From Trichormus sp. NMC-1 (lineage in GTDB: Bacteria > Cyanobacteriota > Cyanobacteriia > Cyanobacteriales > Nostocaceae), in assembly GCF_001858025.1 (NCBI RefSeq), contig NZ_LZQD01000008.1, positions 1 to 64,000 of the forward strand: 64,000 nucleotides of DNA, read 5' to 3'. This document shows, piece after piece, positions 9,420 to 19,141 of this stretch. The notes below the pieces were generated by a model. It ran no database searches and had not been told where the DNA came from. It saw nothing but the letters and a program-made list of their open reading frames with translations. The translations under genes and the position numbers were made by a program. Numbering within the stretch: position 1 is the stretch's first letter; each line of letters starts with the position of its first letter.

Positions 9420-9582
9420 GAGGTTGTTTGAAAAGTATTAGATGAAACCAATAATTTCCAAGAACCTAACCCCCCAGCCCCCCTTCCCTACCAGGGAATG
9501 GGGGTTTCAAAGCCTCTCCCCGCGTCGGGGAGAGGTTTGGAGAGGGGTTTATTTATACATTAAAAACTTTTAAAACATCCTC
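9420..9582. mobile_element. Second 163-bp MITE-like element, opposite internal orientation
   Basis: The ends GAGGTTGTTTGAAAAGT (9420-9436) and ACTTTTAAAACATCCTC (9566-9582) are slightly decayed versions of the 17-bp inverted repeats at 1764-1926. The element is again exactly 163 bases and again flanked by TTA (9417-9419 and 9583-9585). Reading the reverse strand, the interior matches the first element, including the block CCTCTCCAAACCTCTCCCC. It has no coding capacity. Confidence 0.7.
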
Positions 9583-9749
9583 TTAGACCTCGACCCAAAA
9601 CTTGCCGGTTATTGAACAGGGGGATTTAAACCCACGGTACTCGGTTAAAAATTTAAAAATTTAAAATTTAAAATTTAAAAACCAAATTAATTTGGTCAAA
9701 TTGAGTAAATTTCCCTACAATCTATCAAGAGAGCGCGAGGCGATGAAGA

Positions 9750-10538
9750 TTGGACGACAACTACCAAACCTACTTAAATCGGGTAGCAAGAATGATGCTA
9801 CCAGAATTTTACAGAACCCAAGTTCAGCATATCCAGGAATCTTCTAAATTTCAGTCCAATTCTGGAATCAGAGAACCATCACCTTTTCCTGGCTATACGC
9901 TGATTACCCCACCGGCGGGAGAAGATACGGAAAATGCTGCTTTCTACAGCCAAATAGAGAGTTATCAGCGATCGCTTTTAGAGTTACCTGTCAACTGTGA
10001 TTTGATTGTACCTGTACCTCCTGCCAGTTTTCATTTAACCGTAGCAGACTTGATTTGGGATCATGCTTTCCATCATGCCACTGACAAAAATCCCCAATTT
10101 GCCGAGGAATTGAACTCTTGCTTAGGTGATTTATTTAAGCAACATCAAGAATCCAGGACAAAGCCAGCTAATCCCATTTCCTGGCAAATGCTGGGACTGT
10201 TAGTTATGCCCAGGGCTATAGGTGTGTGTTTAGTACCCAAAGATGAAAGCTCCTATGAGGAGATTATTCAAATCCGCAGGCTCATTTATCAAAATCGCAA
10301 GTTAATGGGCTTGGGGATTGAGCAACATTATAACTTTACAGCCCACATTACATTAGGCTATTTTGGGGAAATTCCCGCAGAACCAGACCGCATCAACCTC
10401 AGTACTATGTTATCTGAGTTAAATCAACAATGGCTGTTAAATTTCCCAGAGATTTTAATCAACCGAGTTGAATTGCGGAAGTTTGACAACATGACACGTT
10501 ATTATCGTCAACCAGACTGGATAAGTTTAGATTTTTGA
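9750..10538 (+). CDS. DUF1868 protein, 2H phosphoesterase-like
   Basis: This 262-residue protein carries two H-x-T/S-type motifs, FHLTVADL at about residue 93 and FTAHITLGYFGE near residue 200, the pattern of the 2H phosphoesterase fold that acts on cyclic or 2',5'-phosphodiesters. It resembles the cyanobacterial DUF1868 family. No in-frame ATG fits the N-terminus; TTG at 9750 lies nine bases after GAGG and gives DDNYQTYLNRVARMMLPEFYR, which I accept as the start. The substrate is unknown. It is monocistronic and diverges from holA. Confidence 0.7.
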   Translation: MDDNYQTYLNRVARMMLPEFYRTQVQHIQESSKFQSNSGIREPSPFPGYTLITPPAGEDTENAAFYSQIESYQRSLLELPVNCDLIVPVPPASFHLTVADLIWDHAFHHATDKNPQFAEELNSCLGDLFKQHQESRTKPANPISWQMLGLLVMPRAIGVCLVPKDESSYEEIIQIRRLIYQNRKLMGLGIEQHYNFTAHITLGYFGEIPAEPDRINLSTMLSELNQQWLLNFPEILINRVELRKFDNMTRYYRQPDWISLDF

Positions 10539-10585
10539 GTAATTTCTAATTCGTAATTTAATCATGAATTACGAATTAGAATTAA

Positions 10586-10693
10586 TATAGCGGTTTCCGC
10601 TCTTATGAGGTACATCTTAGCCCCCTCATCGCTTGCGGGGAGGGGGTTGGGGGTGGGGTTCTTGTACCTCATAACATCGGGAAGTGCTGTATA
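10586..10693. mobile_element. Small palindromic-ended repeat element
   Basis: TATGAGGTACA (10604-10614) and TGTACCTCATA (10663-10673) form exact inverted repeats; weaker pairing extends outwards to the TATAGCGG and GCTGTATA ends. The interior is a C/G-rich stretch of the CCCCTC-GCTTGCGGGGAGGGG type that recurs at about 17080-17117. It looks like a MITE or dispersed repeat in the gap between two convergent genes. Confidence 0.45.
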
Positions 10694-10750
10694 GCGGGTT
10701 TGGGATCAGTGAAGTACAGTTTTCAACTGTAAAGCTAGTAAGGGCGGGGT

Positions 10751-13700
10751 TTACCCGCCTTCAATTTTATTGCATCCAACTGCAAATGTACTAATTTTCC
10801 AAGGAGCAATTTGATCAATTTCTTGATTTATCGGTCTTTCCAATAAATCAACTGCTGCTTCTAAACTGAAAACATCACTTTGTAAAGATAACTCTGCTGT
10901 TTTTCCGTGACATTCATAAAAGCGAATTAGGAATTTTTGTGGATGATCTTCACTGGGTTTTAAAGCCATGATAATCAAATTATCTGCTGATAAATTCAGA
11001 AAACTTTGGCTTGGGCAACTATTCAATCCAGATTGTTGATTTGGTGGATTAACTAATACTTTTAATGGTATATTTAACTCATATCCATATCTAACAGTGT
11101 GGGCTGTTTCCCAACTATCTGCATGGGGATACAAAGCATAAGTAAATTCATGTATACCTCTGTCAGCTTTCGGGTCAGGCCAGTTAGGACTTCTGAGCAA
11201 AGTGAGGCGGATTTGATTGCTGCGGCAGTTGTAACCATATTTACAATCATTCAGTAAGCTAACTCCGTATTTTCCGGTTTCCGTGTCGGTGGTTAAATCT
11301 GCCCAACGTAAAGCGGGTACTTCCCATTTAGCCTTTTCTGCCGGGGTTTGGGGGTTGGTTGAACGCCGAATTGCACCGCAGGGAATTTCATAAGTAGCAA
11401 AATCGGCTGCGACGTTGACAGGAAAGGCTGTTTTCACTAATACTTGATTTTCTTGCCAATTTACAGTATTAGCAATTTTCAAAAGTGGTGAACCGGTTTG
11501 AAGAATGTAATCTTGACAAAACTGCGAATTTCCCAGTTGACGCACTACCCGCAAACGTTGTTGTATTTTTCCATTTTCTAGCCATTGAATTGATTTTAAT
11601 TCCGTTGCCGGTAGAGGTTTTGTGGTATAATCGGGGTCAATATTCCAAGCATCCCAATATTGTCCGCTATCTTCAAAAGCCTGAAGTTGATTTCCCGCAC
11701 CATTTAAAATTTCCCGTTGTTGGATTTTGTCAAAGACAGATTTTAAGTCTCCGGTTTCGGGGTTGACCTGAACTCGCAAATATTCATTTTCTAATATCCA
11801 GTTTTTGGGAATTTCGGAATTGTCGATATGGGGATTTTCGGATGTTGGAGAAAGCCAATATATTTGATATCCTACAGATGGCACAGTAGCCAGAAATAAC
11901 AAAGTTGAGTTTTCGCTTTTCTGGGACGGAAGTTGATTTCCAGTAATGTCGTAAATTTTCCAATTTGAGTTATGATTATCCTCAGAATGTAATTCCGGGG
12001 CTATATCATTTAGATTAGAATTACCCTCAGAATGGAATTCTGGGGCTACACAAACGAAGTCCACCTGCGTGGACTGGGAATCTGTTAAAATCGTTTTCGG
12101 TAAAGTAACGCTGACGACTTCGCAACGTTGCCAGTTGAGAGAATTAAAAATTATGATGGGTATGCTGTTGGGTTGGGGTGGTTGTGGTAAACTGATATGA
12201 GATGCGATCGCACTCAAGGATTCATCTAAGATATGATTTCCCACTTGTTCCACTTGTTCCCATTCCGGTAAAGCATCCTCATAAACTTGAGTAATAGAAG
12301 TACCAGGGAGAATATCGTGAAACTGATTAAATAAAACTTTTTTCCAAGCAGCTTCAATTTCATCTTGAGGATATTGCACCCCACAGATAATATTTGCTAA
12401 AGTTGCAAATAACTCAGCTTCATATAAAAGATTTTCAGATTTCCGATTCCAGCGTTTTTGGTCTGCGTGGGTAGTATAACATCCGCGATGAAATTCTAAA
12501 TAAAGTTCATCTTCCCAAACAGGTAAATTGTGACTTTGGGATTTTATCTGTTGGAGATAATTTTCCGAAGTTGTAAATTCCAACTTGGGAAAAATTGGAG
12601 AATCTTCCCAACGCCTTGCTATTTCCAACATATCACGAGTCGGACCACCACCATGATCACCGACACCGGGAAGCCAAAGAGAATCTACTAAACCAGTTTG
12701 AGTTTCCCATTCACAGACATAGTTCGCCATTTTAACAGGATCAATAGTTTCGCCTATGGTTGCAGACATAAAACTAAATATTTGACTACCATCAAGCGAT
12801 CGCCACCAAAAAGCGCCATAATCAAACTTAGTAGTATCATTCCAGCGTAACTTCTGAGTCACAAAAAACTCAATTCCCGCATTTGCGAAAAACTGAGGTA
12901 AAGTCGCACAGAAACCAAAAGTATCAGGAACCCAAACCACAGGAGATATTTTCCCAAACCGTTCCTGAAAATAACGCTGACCATATAATAACTGACGGAC
13001 AATAGACTCACCAGAAATCAAATTCAAATCCGGTTCCACCCAAAACCCACCCAAAACTTCCCATTTTCCCGTTTTAACCTGGGTTTGAATCTTCGCAAAT
13101 AAATCTGGACGATATTCCTCAACCCAAGCATACAAAGCCGGAGTAGTATGACAGAAAATCAACTCTGGAAAATCAGCCTGTAAACTTAACGCTGACTCAA
13201 AAGTACTAACTGCGGCTTTCCAAGTTTCAGAAACAGGCCATAACCATGCTAAATCTAAATGAGCATGACCTAACAAATGAATTTTAGATTTTAGATTTTG
13301 GATTTTGGATTGAATTAAAGACTCACGAAGATTAAAAAGAACACTTTCCCATTCTTCCTTCTTCTCTTCTTTTCTTTCTTCCTTCGCGTCCTTCTCTTCG
13401 AGACGCTGCGCGAACGCGCCTTCTCTTCGAGACGCTGCGCGAACGCGGTTCATTAATCTTTCTACTTCCGCAACCAAAGCAGATAACCGTTCCGGTGCGA
13501 ACCCTTCCAAAAATATTTGAACAACAGCCAACTCATCAGCCAAAAAACCAGGATCTAGCCTATTATAATCCAAAGACTCAAAAACCAAGAGCGATCGCAT
13601 CAAAGCCCCATCACAATGACCCGGACTCACCAACCGCAAAGCAACAACAAACTCCTCCCCAGCTTTTACCTCTTGACTTAAAAGCACTCGTGGAGAACAA

Positions 13701-14056
13701 TCAAACAAATCACCAACCAATACCAACTTACCATTAACATAAATCTCCGCCGCATCCGCCCACCAAACCAAAGCCAACCGTAAACATAAACCCGTTAAAT
13801 CATAACCTTGTAAATCTGGGGGAACAACCAATTTTTGCACCAACCACAACACCTGCTTTCCCCCTGTCCAAGCAACATGAGCTTTATCATTTAGCTTTAC
13901 AGGTTCCCAAAGAGACAAATCTGAGTTTATCACCTCAGTAATTCCCCAGTCAACTTGCCGATAAACCCAAGAAGATTGGATATTAACTTGACAGCAAGAG
14001 CGCAACTTGTCAATTATTGCTGATATAAATTGGGTATGGGATGGAGATAGAGTCAT
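10751..14056 (-). CDS. Glycoside hydrolase family 38 alpha-mannosidase
   Basis: The 1101-residue protein is a cytosolic-type GH38 alpha-mannosidase, a zinc enzyme that removes alpha-linked mannose. The N-terminal part (residues 1-200) is a beta-rich domain; the catalytic domain begins HLLGHAHLDLAWLW at about 260, and WVPDTFGF near 375 carries the nucleophile aspartate. HDILPGTSITQVYEDAL follows, then the beta-sandwich C-terminal half. Two places look acquired: a charged linker at about residues 202-258 coded by intergenic-type repeats, and a duplicated segment near 660-692. ATG at 14056 is preferred over TTG two codons upstream. No sugar-transport neighbours are present. Confidence 0.9.
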   Translation of the reverse strand: MTLSPSHTQFISAIIDKLRSCCQVNIQSSWVYRQVDWGITEVINSDLSLWEPVKLNDKAHVAWTGGKQVLWLVQKLVVPPDLQGYDLTGLCLRLALVWWADAAEIYVNGKLVLVGDLFDCSPRVLLSQEVKAGEEFVVALRLVSPGHCDGALMRSLLVFESLDYNRLDPGFLADELAVVQIFLEGFAPERLSALVAEVERLMNRVRAASRREGAFAQRLEEKDAKEERKEEKKEEWESVLFNLRESLIQSKIQNLKSKIHLLGHAHLDLAWLWPVSETWKAAVSTFESALSLQADFPELIFCHTTPALYAWVEEYRPDLFAKIQTQVKTGKWEVLGGFWVEPDLNLISGESIVRQLLYGQRYFQERFGKISPVVWVPDTFGFCATLPQFFANAGIEFFVTQKLRWNDTTKFDYGAFWWRSLDGSQIFSFMSATIGETIDPVKMANYVCEWETQTGLVDSLWLPGVGDHGGGPTRDMLEIARRWEDSPIFPKLEFTTSENYLQQIKSQSHNLPVWEDELYLEFHRGCYTTHADQKRWNRKSENLLYEAELFATLANIICGVQYPQDEIEAAWKKVLFNQFHDILPGTSITQVYEDALPEWEQVEQVGNHILDESLSAIASHISLPQPPQPNSIPIIIFNSLNWQRCEVVSVTLPKTILTDSQSTQVDFVCVAPEFHSEGNSNLNDIAPELHSEDNHNSNWKIYDITGNQLPSQKSENSTLLFLATVPSVGYQIYWLSPTSENPHIDNSEIPKNWILENEYLRVQVNPETGDLKSVFDKIQQREILNGAGNQLQAFEDSGQYWDAWNIDPDYTTKPLPATELKSIQWLENGKIQQRLRVVRQLGNSQFCQDYILQTGSPLLKIANTVNWQENQVLVKTAFPVNVAADFATYEIPCGAIRRSTNPQTPAEKAKWEVPALRWADLTTDTETGKYGVSLLNDCKYGYNCRSNQIRLTLLRSPNWPDPKADRGIHEFTYALYPHADSWETAHTVRYGYELNIPLKVLVNPPNQQSGLNSCPSQSFLNLSADNLIIMALKPSEDHPQKFLIRFYECHGKTAELSLQSDVFSLEAAVDLLERPINQEIDQIAPWKISTFAVGCNKIEGG
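11979..12083. repeat. Intergenic-type repeat inside the alpha-mannosidase gene
   Basis: The block contains two related units that both read CTCAGAATG-AATTC-GGGGCTA, plus a palindrome GTCCACCTGCGTGGAC. On the coding strand it gives the tandem peptides APEFHSEGNSN and APELHSEDNHN. This looks like a dispersed cyanobacterial repeat that inserted in frame and was then duplicated. Confidence 0.55.
13277..13447. repeat. Cluster of repeats coding the mannosidase linker
   Basis: Two exact copies of a 28-base unit starting CTTCTCTTCGAGACGCTGCG lie at 13391-13418 and 13420-13447 (period 29). Upstream on this strand are a pyrimidine-rich TCTTCCTTC stretch (about 13352-13386) and TTTAGAT/TTTGGAT heptamers (about 13279-13312). 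All three are types normally found between cyanobacterial genes, yet here they stay in frame and encode about 55 lysine/glutamate/arginine-rich residues. Confidence 0.7.
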
Positions 14057-14314
14057 AATCAATAAAGATTAACAATTAATGTAAAAATTAAGTTCGGGTT
14101 TGGGATTGTCTAAATTAAACTTACTTGAGCTTATTTTCCATTATCATGATGTTATATCAAGCCCGGCTAATTAGTGATAATATCTGTTTTCCGATTCCCA
14201 GCCCCAACAGAGATGATAAATATGCGAACAGACTTGATATCACTGACTGACGATAAGTAACAGTTTTGTAGGAGTCTCAAAACTTAATCACACTCACACT
14301 AACAAATCTCTACC

Positions 14315-15775
14315 ATGTCTTCTGGTTCCTCCGGTCGTTATCAAAGTAAAATCTTTAACTTTTTCAACCAGCATTCTCAGCGGTTGACACAACAGTGGGA
14401 AAACTCCTTCCGAAATTTGCAAGTTGCTACCAAATGGAGTGTCGAAGCCCTACTTTACCCACTTTACCAACTGTTTCAGCCAGATGAACTTGCTGGAAAA
14501 AGGCTAAAATCAGAAACTCCCCCACCTGTGGATACACCTATTCAGCACGTACTAGAGTTAGTCCAAAATTTACCATCTGCGGCAGCTTCTGATACAGAAA
14601 ATTCACAAAATGTCAACCCATTGATGTTTTTGGGTGATACCTTCCTGGAAGTAGCTACCCGTTTTAAGTTGTGGAAAGGTGTTAAAAAGCAACCCAAATC
14701 TAATATTACTAAATCTCTAAAACCAGAAAATACACTCCAGAAGCATATACCAAAAGTGCTAGGAATTGCTGCACAATTGGAAAATCGTAATTTGGTACTT
14801 GTTACCAACGATAACAGAATTTTGGATGTTTTGACAATTCAACAACAGGCAAAAGTAGCAGATAAAATTAATAGCGCAGTCGCTGAATATAATTATTCTT
14901 TCAATTTAGCTCAAGTCAAAAAAGAACAGAACATCTTACCAGAAATTGACCGCATATTAACAAAGCTAACTAGTAGTAATAATTCTAGCATAATAGATTT
15001 ACCTGAAAACAATTTTCACGTAAAAATACAATCTTCTTATCCTGATAGATTGTTAGCTTTTCTAGATACAGCCTTAGCCAAAATAGAAGCTAAAGCTAAT
15101 GTACCGATAAAACAGCGTAGCCAGGGAATTATTCAAATTGCTCAAACTCAATTGGATATATTTATATATGGTAGAGAACAAGTAGAATCCAGAAGAGAAA
15201 TGACAGTTAATGCTGATGGCTTAGAAAATCAAACTTTGAATATTCCAGCATTAATTGAATCTGCAATAAATTACTTCTTTGGTGGTAGGAAAATTCAACA
15301 AATTGATGCTCAATCAAATGCAGAAGAACCAAGAATTAAACCTTTAAACCAGATTAATCAAAATCATCAATTGCAGCAATCAGATTTAATTCCTGATGCT
15401 TGGTTAAGTTGGGGTGACTTATTTGGTGATTTAGAAATAAATGCTGATGATGTAAATTCTAGTTTAACTGCTAGTTCATTTACAGAAAATAGTCAGACAG
15501 AGTTATTCCCAAAATCAAAAAGGGCAAAATCAAAAAGGGATTTATTTAAAAATAACAAATCCTCAAAAGTAGCTACTCATTCCCAAGCTGAAAATGAGGT
15601 AAAAAATCAACCTCAAATCCAGCCAGATTGGATAGAAACCACCGCCACATTTTTAGGTTATGAAATCCATCCCCTAGAGCAAATTTTAGCATGGTTAGAT
15701 CATGTCATGCTGTGGATAGAAATGATATTTATGAATATGATTTACTTCTTTAAAGGCTTATTACAGGTGAGGTGA
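14315..15775 (+). CDS. Conserved hypothetical protein (cyanobacterial)
   Basis: The 486-residue product is not one I can assign. It begins with a serine/glycine-rich leader and an amphipathic helix (FNFFNQHSQRLTQQWENSF), has a middle domain with LVLVTNDNRILDVLTIQQQ near residue 160, then a low-complexity, Asn/Gln-rich linker at about 330-450. The last 45 residues contain tryptophans and an aromatic, possibly membrane-associated helix (WLDHVMLWIEMIFMNMIYFF). No catalytic motif is evident. It converges with the DUF6765 gene across a strong palindrome. Confidence 0.6.
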   Translation: MSSGSSGRYQSKIFNFFNQHSQRLTQQWENSFRNLQVATKWSVEALLYPLYQLFQPDELAGKRLKSETPPPVDTPIQHVLELVQNLPSAAASDTENSQNVNPLMFLGDTFLEVATRFKLWKGVKKQPKSNITKSLKPENTLQKHIPKVLGIAAQLENRNLVLVTNDNRILDVLTIQQQAKVADKINSAVAEYNYSFNLAQVKKEQNILPEIDRILTKLTSSNNSSIIDLPENNFHVKIQSSYPDRLLAFLDTALAKIEAKANVPIKQRSQGIIQIAQTQLDIFIYGREQVESRREMTVNADGLENQTLNIPALIESAINYFFGGRKIQQIDAQSNAEEPRIKPLNQINQNHQLQQSDLIPDAWLSWGDLFGDLEINADDVNSSLTASSFTENSQTELFPKSKRAKSKRDLFKNNKSSKVATHSQAENEVKNQPQIQPDWIETTATFLGYEIHPLEQILAWLDHVMLWIEMIFMNMIYFFKGLLQVR

Positions 15776-15792
15776 AAAACTTTATCTCTCTT

Positions 15793-15825
15793 AGATACCC
15801 GACTTCTTTAAGAAGTCGGGTATCT
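15793..15825. terminator. Perfect 16-bp palindrome between convergent genes
   Basis: AGATACCCGACTTCTT and its exact reverse complement are separated by a single T, forming a very stable hairpin 17 bases after one stop codon and 7 before the other. It could terminate both genes. The same motif in a variant form (GATCCCCGACTTCTTAAAA) forms part of the ATPase remnant around 47710-47735, so it is also a dispersed repeat. Confidence 0.6.
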
Positions 15826-15831
15826 ATACTT

Positions 15832-16896
15832 TCAAGCGACACAAATTCCATATTGGGGTAGCAAATCGTGAATAACGTAAAATTGATGTGCTTGTAAAGC
15901 ATCATGAAACAATTTCCAATTGCTGACTAGGAAACTAGGATGATAGGGAAAAATCTCATTATCTTTGTCAACCGGGCTTTCAGTTCCCAAAGCGAGGTAT
16001 TTCCAGGAACTTTTACCTTTAGGAATATAGTTAATATTGGCTGCACCAAAACTAAATTGACCTTGGGATATTGCACTTATCCATTTTTGATGACGTACAG
16101 TACCTTTAACATCTTTAATATTTGCCAACATCAAGGCAATTAAACTTTTATCAGGTGCTGGTAAACCTGGTACAATGGCATCAGGATCACCTTTTAAATA
16201 ACGCTGCATAGCCTTACACATATGATCAGCCGCAGCCAGAAAATCTTCAGGATTATTACGGCTAATTTTCTCACACCTACCGTTGATATAACCCCAACGT
16301 AAAAACGGCTTATCAGGATGACTTAAAACTGCACCATGTCCTAAAGGTAAAGCTTCACTGACAAAATAATTCTTCAATCTATCCATCAAATTACGATCTG
16401 GTTGTTCATTTTCATCAAGTAATTTTTTCGCTTCATTAACTCGATGATTAACACCAGCAAAACCTTGATGCGCCCAAGTATCAACATAAACGTGCATTGT
16501 AATACCCAGACGATGTAAACTATAAGCAGTATCACGGCGTTGGATACATTCCCTCACCATTTGCTGCGCGACATAACTATTAGGACGACAAATCAATTTT
16601 TCGATAAACTTCCCTTCAGGATCTTCACCTGCTGGTTTTCCGCCATTTCCAGGTAAAAAATGAAAAGGAATCCAAACATGATGAATTGCTAACTCCTGAA
16701 AATTGCGATAATCTAGCATTTTGTGGGCGGAACTAATGCGAGTAAACATCGCCCCATTATCGAATCGGATTAAACCGCTATTGATAGCATCATCTACATA
16801 CTGGGCGCAGTAAGCCACGATACTAGCATCTTCGTGGTCAAAACCCGCTAGTCGCGCTACAACGTAGGTGACACCATGATGAAAGTCTATTTGCAT
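15832..16896 (-). CDS. DUF6765 family protein
   Basis: The 354-residue product starts MQIDFHHGVTYVVARLAGF, the hallmark of DUF6765, and contains several histidine-rich segments: HKMLDYRNFQELAIHHVWIPFHFLP, GITMHVYVDTWAHQGFAGVNHR and LGHGAVLSHPDKPF. The arrangement of His and Asp residues in helices recalls zinc-dependent phospholipase C or HD-type folds, so a metal-dependent hydrolase is possible but not shown. Length is typical. The start ATG at 16896 is the only good candidate. Confidence 0.75.
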   Translation of the reverse strand: MQIDFHHGVTYVVARLAGFDHEDASIVAYCAQYVDDAINSGLIRFDNGAMFTRISSAHKMLDYRNFQELAIHHVWIPFHFLPGNGGKPAGEDPEGKFIEKLICRPNSYVAQQMVRECIQRRDTAYSLHRLGITMHVYVDTWAHQGFAGVNHRVNEAKKLLDENEQPDRNLMDRLKNYFVSEALPLGHGAVLSHPDKPFLRWGYINGRCEKISRNNPEDFLAAADHMCKAMQRYLKGDPDAIVPGLPAPDKSLIALMLANIKDVKGTVRHQKWISAISQGQFSFGAANINYIPKGKSSWKYLALGTESPVDKDNEIFPYHPSFLVSNWKLFHDALQAHQFYVIHDLLPQYGICVA

Positions 16897-17185
16897 CTTG
16901 AGTCAATTATGAGTTAGGGAATTTACGTATAGAATATAACGATTTGGGCGCTGTTAGAGAGGGGGCTACTGTTTTCCCGTCCTCTTCTGGAAGTTGAACC
17001 AGATATAACTTCTGTAAAACTCCGTACACGGAGTGAATTTCCAACCCTAAAAACAAAATTTAACCGAAAATCCAGTCCCCCTCCTCGCTTGCGGGGAGGG
17101 GCTAGGGGTGGGGTTTTATGTAATCTATGCAGTATCATGAGTGAAGCGATGGCTCGGCCCGCCGCAGGCATCGCAATATTTCCTT
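16897..17185. other. Intergenic region with C/G-rich repeat
   Basis: This stretch contains a C/G-rich block at about 17080-17117 that resembles the inside of the element at 10586-10693. A reading frame of about 80 codons crosses it, but its peptide (PPLAPPRKRGGGL) is coded by the repeat and is not credible as a gene. Confidence 0.5.
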
Positions 17186-18109
17186 TTACAACAACATCCG
17201 ATTGAGAAAATTCTGTAACAACTTTATCCCCGTTGGTTCTTGATAATCTGTAAGTAACAAAGCCTGTATTGCTTCTTGTAATGCTTCCAAAGCTGAATCT
17301 ATTTCCTGACGCTTCGGCCTTGTAGTTGGGGGAAAATATAAAGGTTCGCCCACCCGAATTGTTAACTTTTTTCTCAAAAATAAGTCATGAGTACCAATTA
17401 ATGCTATGGGTACAATTGGCACGCCAGCCCGCCAAGCATAAATTACAGTCCCGCGTTTGAAAGGATGCAAATGACCTTCAGCAGTTCCCAGTTTTCCCTC
17501 AGGAAAAATCATCAACCCATCTCCACGGGCTAAAATAGCCGAAACAATGCGGTCTATGCGGCGGATTGTCTGGATATCTCCACCAGGGTTAACGGTATCT
17601 TTAATGACTTGAGCAAGTTCTTGTAAATCGTCTCGTCCGGCTTTAGCAGCGGCAATAACAGCCTGTTCTTCACCCCAAATTCTTTCTAAAGGAATAACAC
17701 CACCAGCAAAACCTAAAATCCAGCGTTTCCACCATTTGTTATAGAGAGTGCGGGCATCACCGAGAATATAATAGTGAGGCTGGGTGGGAATTTCTGAGAG
17801 TAAAACCAATGGGTCGAAGTGGTGAAGATGATTAGCAGCTAAGATTGCTGGTGTGGGTGGGATATTTTCAATGTTTTCAACTTTGACACTGAATAGGCAA
17901 TGAATGAGCGATCGCACTACCCAACGTCTGATATTAGCATTAACTCGCCGTTCCCCATATTCCTGATCAATAGCCGATAACTGAAGGAGAGTAGTTTCTA
18001 TAGTATAACGAATAGAGCGATGGCTTGCCGCAGCTACACCTTCCCACACCCGCTGGATAGTTGCGTCAGTCACAGGTGGTAAATTTTCTGACCCGTTAGT
18101 ATTTTCCAT
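17186..18109 (-). CDS. PlsC-type 1-acylglycerol-3-phosphate acyltransferase
   Basis: The 307-residue protein has the acyltransferase block I NHLHHFD (NHx4D) near residue 94, block II-like GVIPLERIWGE, block III MIFPEGKLGTAEG near 201, and block IV VPIVPIALIGT. These are the catalytic and acceptor-binding motifs of glycerophospholipid acyltransferases that turn lysophosphatidate into phosphatidate. No strong transmembrane helix is evident, so it may be peripherally bound. It diverges from the alpha/beta hydrolase gene, and the short gap carries a CACCTGT heptamer array at about 18131-18156. Confidence 0.87.
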   Translation of the reverse strand: MENTNGSENLPPVTDATIQRVWEGVAAASHRSIRYTIETTLLQLSAIDQEYGERRVNANIRRWVVRSLIHCLFSVKVENIENIPPTPAILAANHLHHFDPLVLLSEIPTQPHYYILGDARTLYNKWWKRWILGFAGGVIPLERIWGEEQAVIAAAKAGRDDLQELAQVIKDTVNPGGDIQTIRRIDRIVSAILARGDGLMIFPEGKLGTAEGHLHPFKRGTVIYAWRAGVPIVPIALIGTHDLFLRKKLTIRVGEPLYFPPTTRPKRQEIDSALEALQEAIQALLLTDYQEPTGIKLLQNFLNRMLL

Positions 18110-18130
18110 CTGCTTATTTTATCTTCACTG

Positions 18131-18156
18131 TCACCTGTCACCTGTCACCTGTCACC
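18131..18156. repeat. Heptameric tandem repeat (CACCTGT)
   Basis: Three to four direct copies of CACCTGT lie in the gap between the divergent acyltransferase and hydrolase genes. Confidence 0.7.
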
Positions 18157-18256
18157 TAAATTTCTGTAATTCCTCCCCCAGTTAGAAGCAAATTTCCTTA
18201 CAATGTACCTTGATAGGCTAATAGCTTGCTGGGAAAGAACGTAAAAAATTAACCCT

Positions 18257-19141
18257 ATGATTTACCACAGCGTCGGCACATTTAAAGGTGTTGGGGGACT
18301 TGATCTGTATTACCAAAGCTGGAATCCAGAGGGTAAGGTAAGAGCGATATTAGTTATAGTACATGGACTGGGAGGACACAGCGGTCTGTATACAAATATA
18401 GTTGAGCATTTGTTACCTAAGCAATATGCTATTTATGGCTTAGATTTGCGTGGTCATGGACGCTCACCTGGTCAAAGAGGTTACATCAATACTTGGGCTG
18501 AGTTTCGTGATGATGTCCGAGCCTTCTTACAGATAATACAAAAGCAGCAACCAGGATGCCCAATTTTCCTTTTTGGTCATAGCATGGGCGGAATGATAGT
18601 CTTAGACTACACTCTGCGCTATCCACAGGACGCATCTGCATTGCAAGGTGTGATTGTATCTGCACCAAGTATTGGAGAGGTGGGAGTATCACCGATACGA
18701 ATACTTTTAGGAAAAATGCTCTCGCGGGTGTGGCCGCGTTTTTCCTTAAATACCGGACTAGACACAACTGCTGGTTCACGGAATGAGGAGATTGTGACCA
18801 GCTACACTCAAGATCAGTTACGCCATACCCGTGCCACAGCCCGGTTTTCTACAGAGTTTTTTGCTACACTAGCTTGGATTCATGCTCATGCAGCAGAATG
18901 GCAAGTACCGCTATTAATTTTGCATGGTGGTGCGGATAGAGTAGCTTTACCTGGGGGAAGTGAACTTTTTTACCAGCGAGTCACTTATTCAGATAAACAA
19001 CGTATTGAGTATCCGGGAGCTTATCATGATTTACACTGTGACATCAATTATCATCAAGTGCTGACTGATTTGCAGACTTGGATGGATCAGCATTTGTCCA
19101 TTGAAGTGGGAAAATTAGAGCCAGTAATGAGTAATGAGTGA
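18257..19141 (+). CDS. Alpha/beta hydrolase, lysophospholipase or monoacylglycerol lipase type
   Basis: The 294-residue protein is of the monoglyceride lipase group of serine hydrolases. It has HGLGGHSGLY near residue 36 (oxyanion region), GLDLRGHGRSPG near 61, the nucleophile elbow FGHSMGG with S109, the acid in LILHGGADRVALP and the catalytic histidine in GAYHDLHCD near the C-terminus. It probably cleaves mono- or lysoglycerolipids in the cytoplasm. Beside a divergent acyltransferase, it could take part in lipid turnover, but that link is only positional. Confidence 0.87.
   Translation: MIYHSVGTFKGVGGLDLYYQSWNPEGKVRAILVIVHGLGGHSGLYTNIVEHLLPKQYAIYGLDLRGHGRSPGQRGYINTWAEFRDDVRAFLQIIQKQQPGCPIFLFGHSMGGMIVLDYTLRYPQDASALQGVIVSAPSIGEVGVSPIRILLGKMLSRVWPRFSLNTGLDTTAGSRNEEIVTSYTQDQLRHTRATARFSTEFFATLAWIHAHAAEWQVPLLILHGGADRVALPGGSELFYQRVTYSDKQRIEYPGAYHDLHCDINYHQVLTDLQTWMDQHLSIEVGKLEPVMSNE

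Noticed and set aside
16923-17171. 82-codon frame on the minus strand
   Set aside because: It is coded by a C/G-rich dispersed repeat, and the peptide is proline/arginine-rich without any domain.
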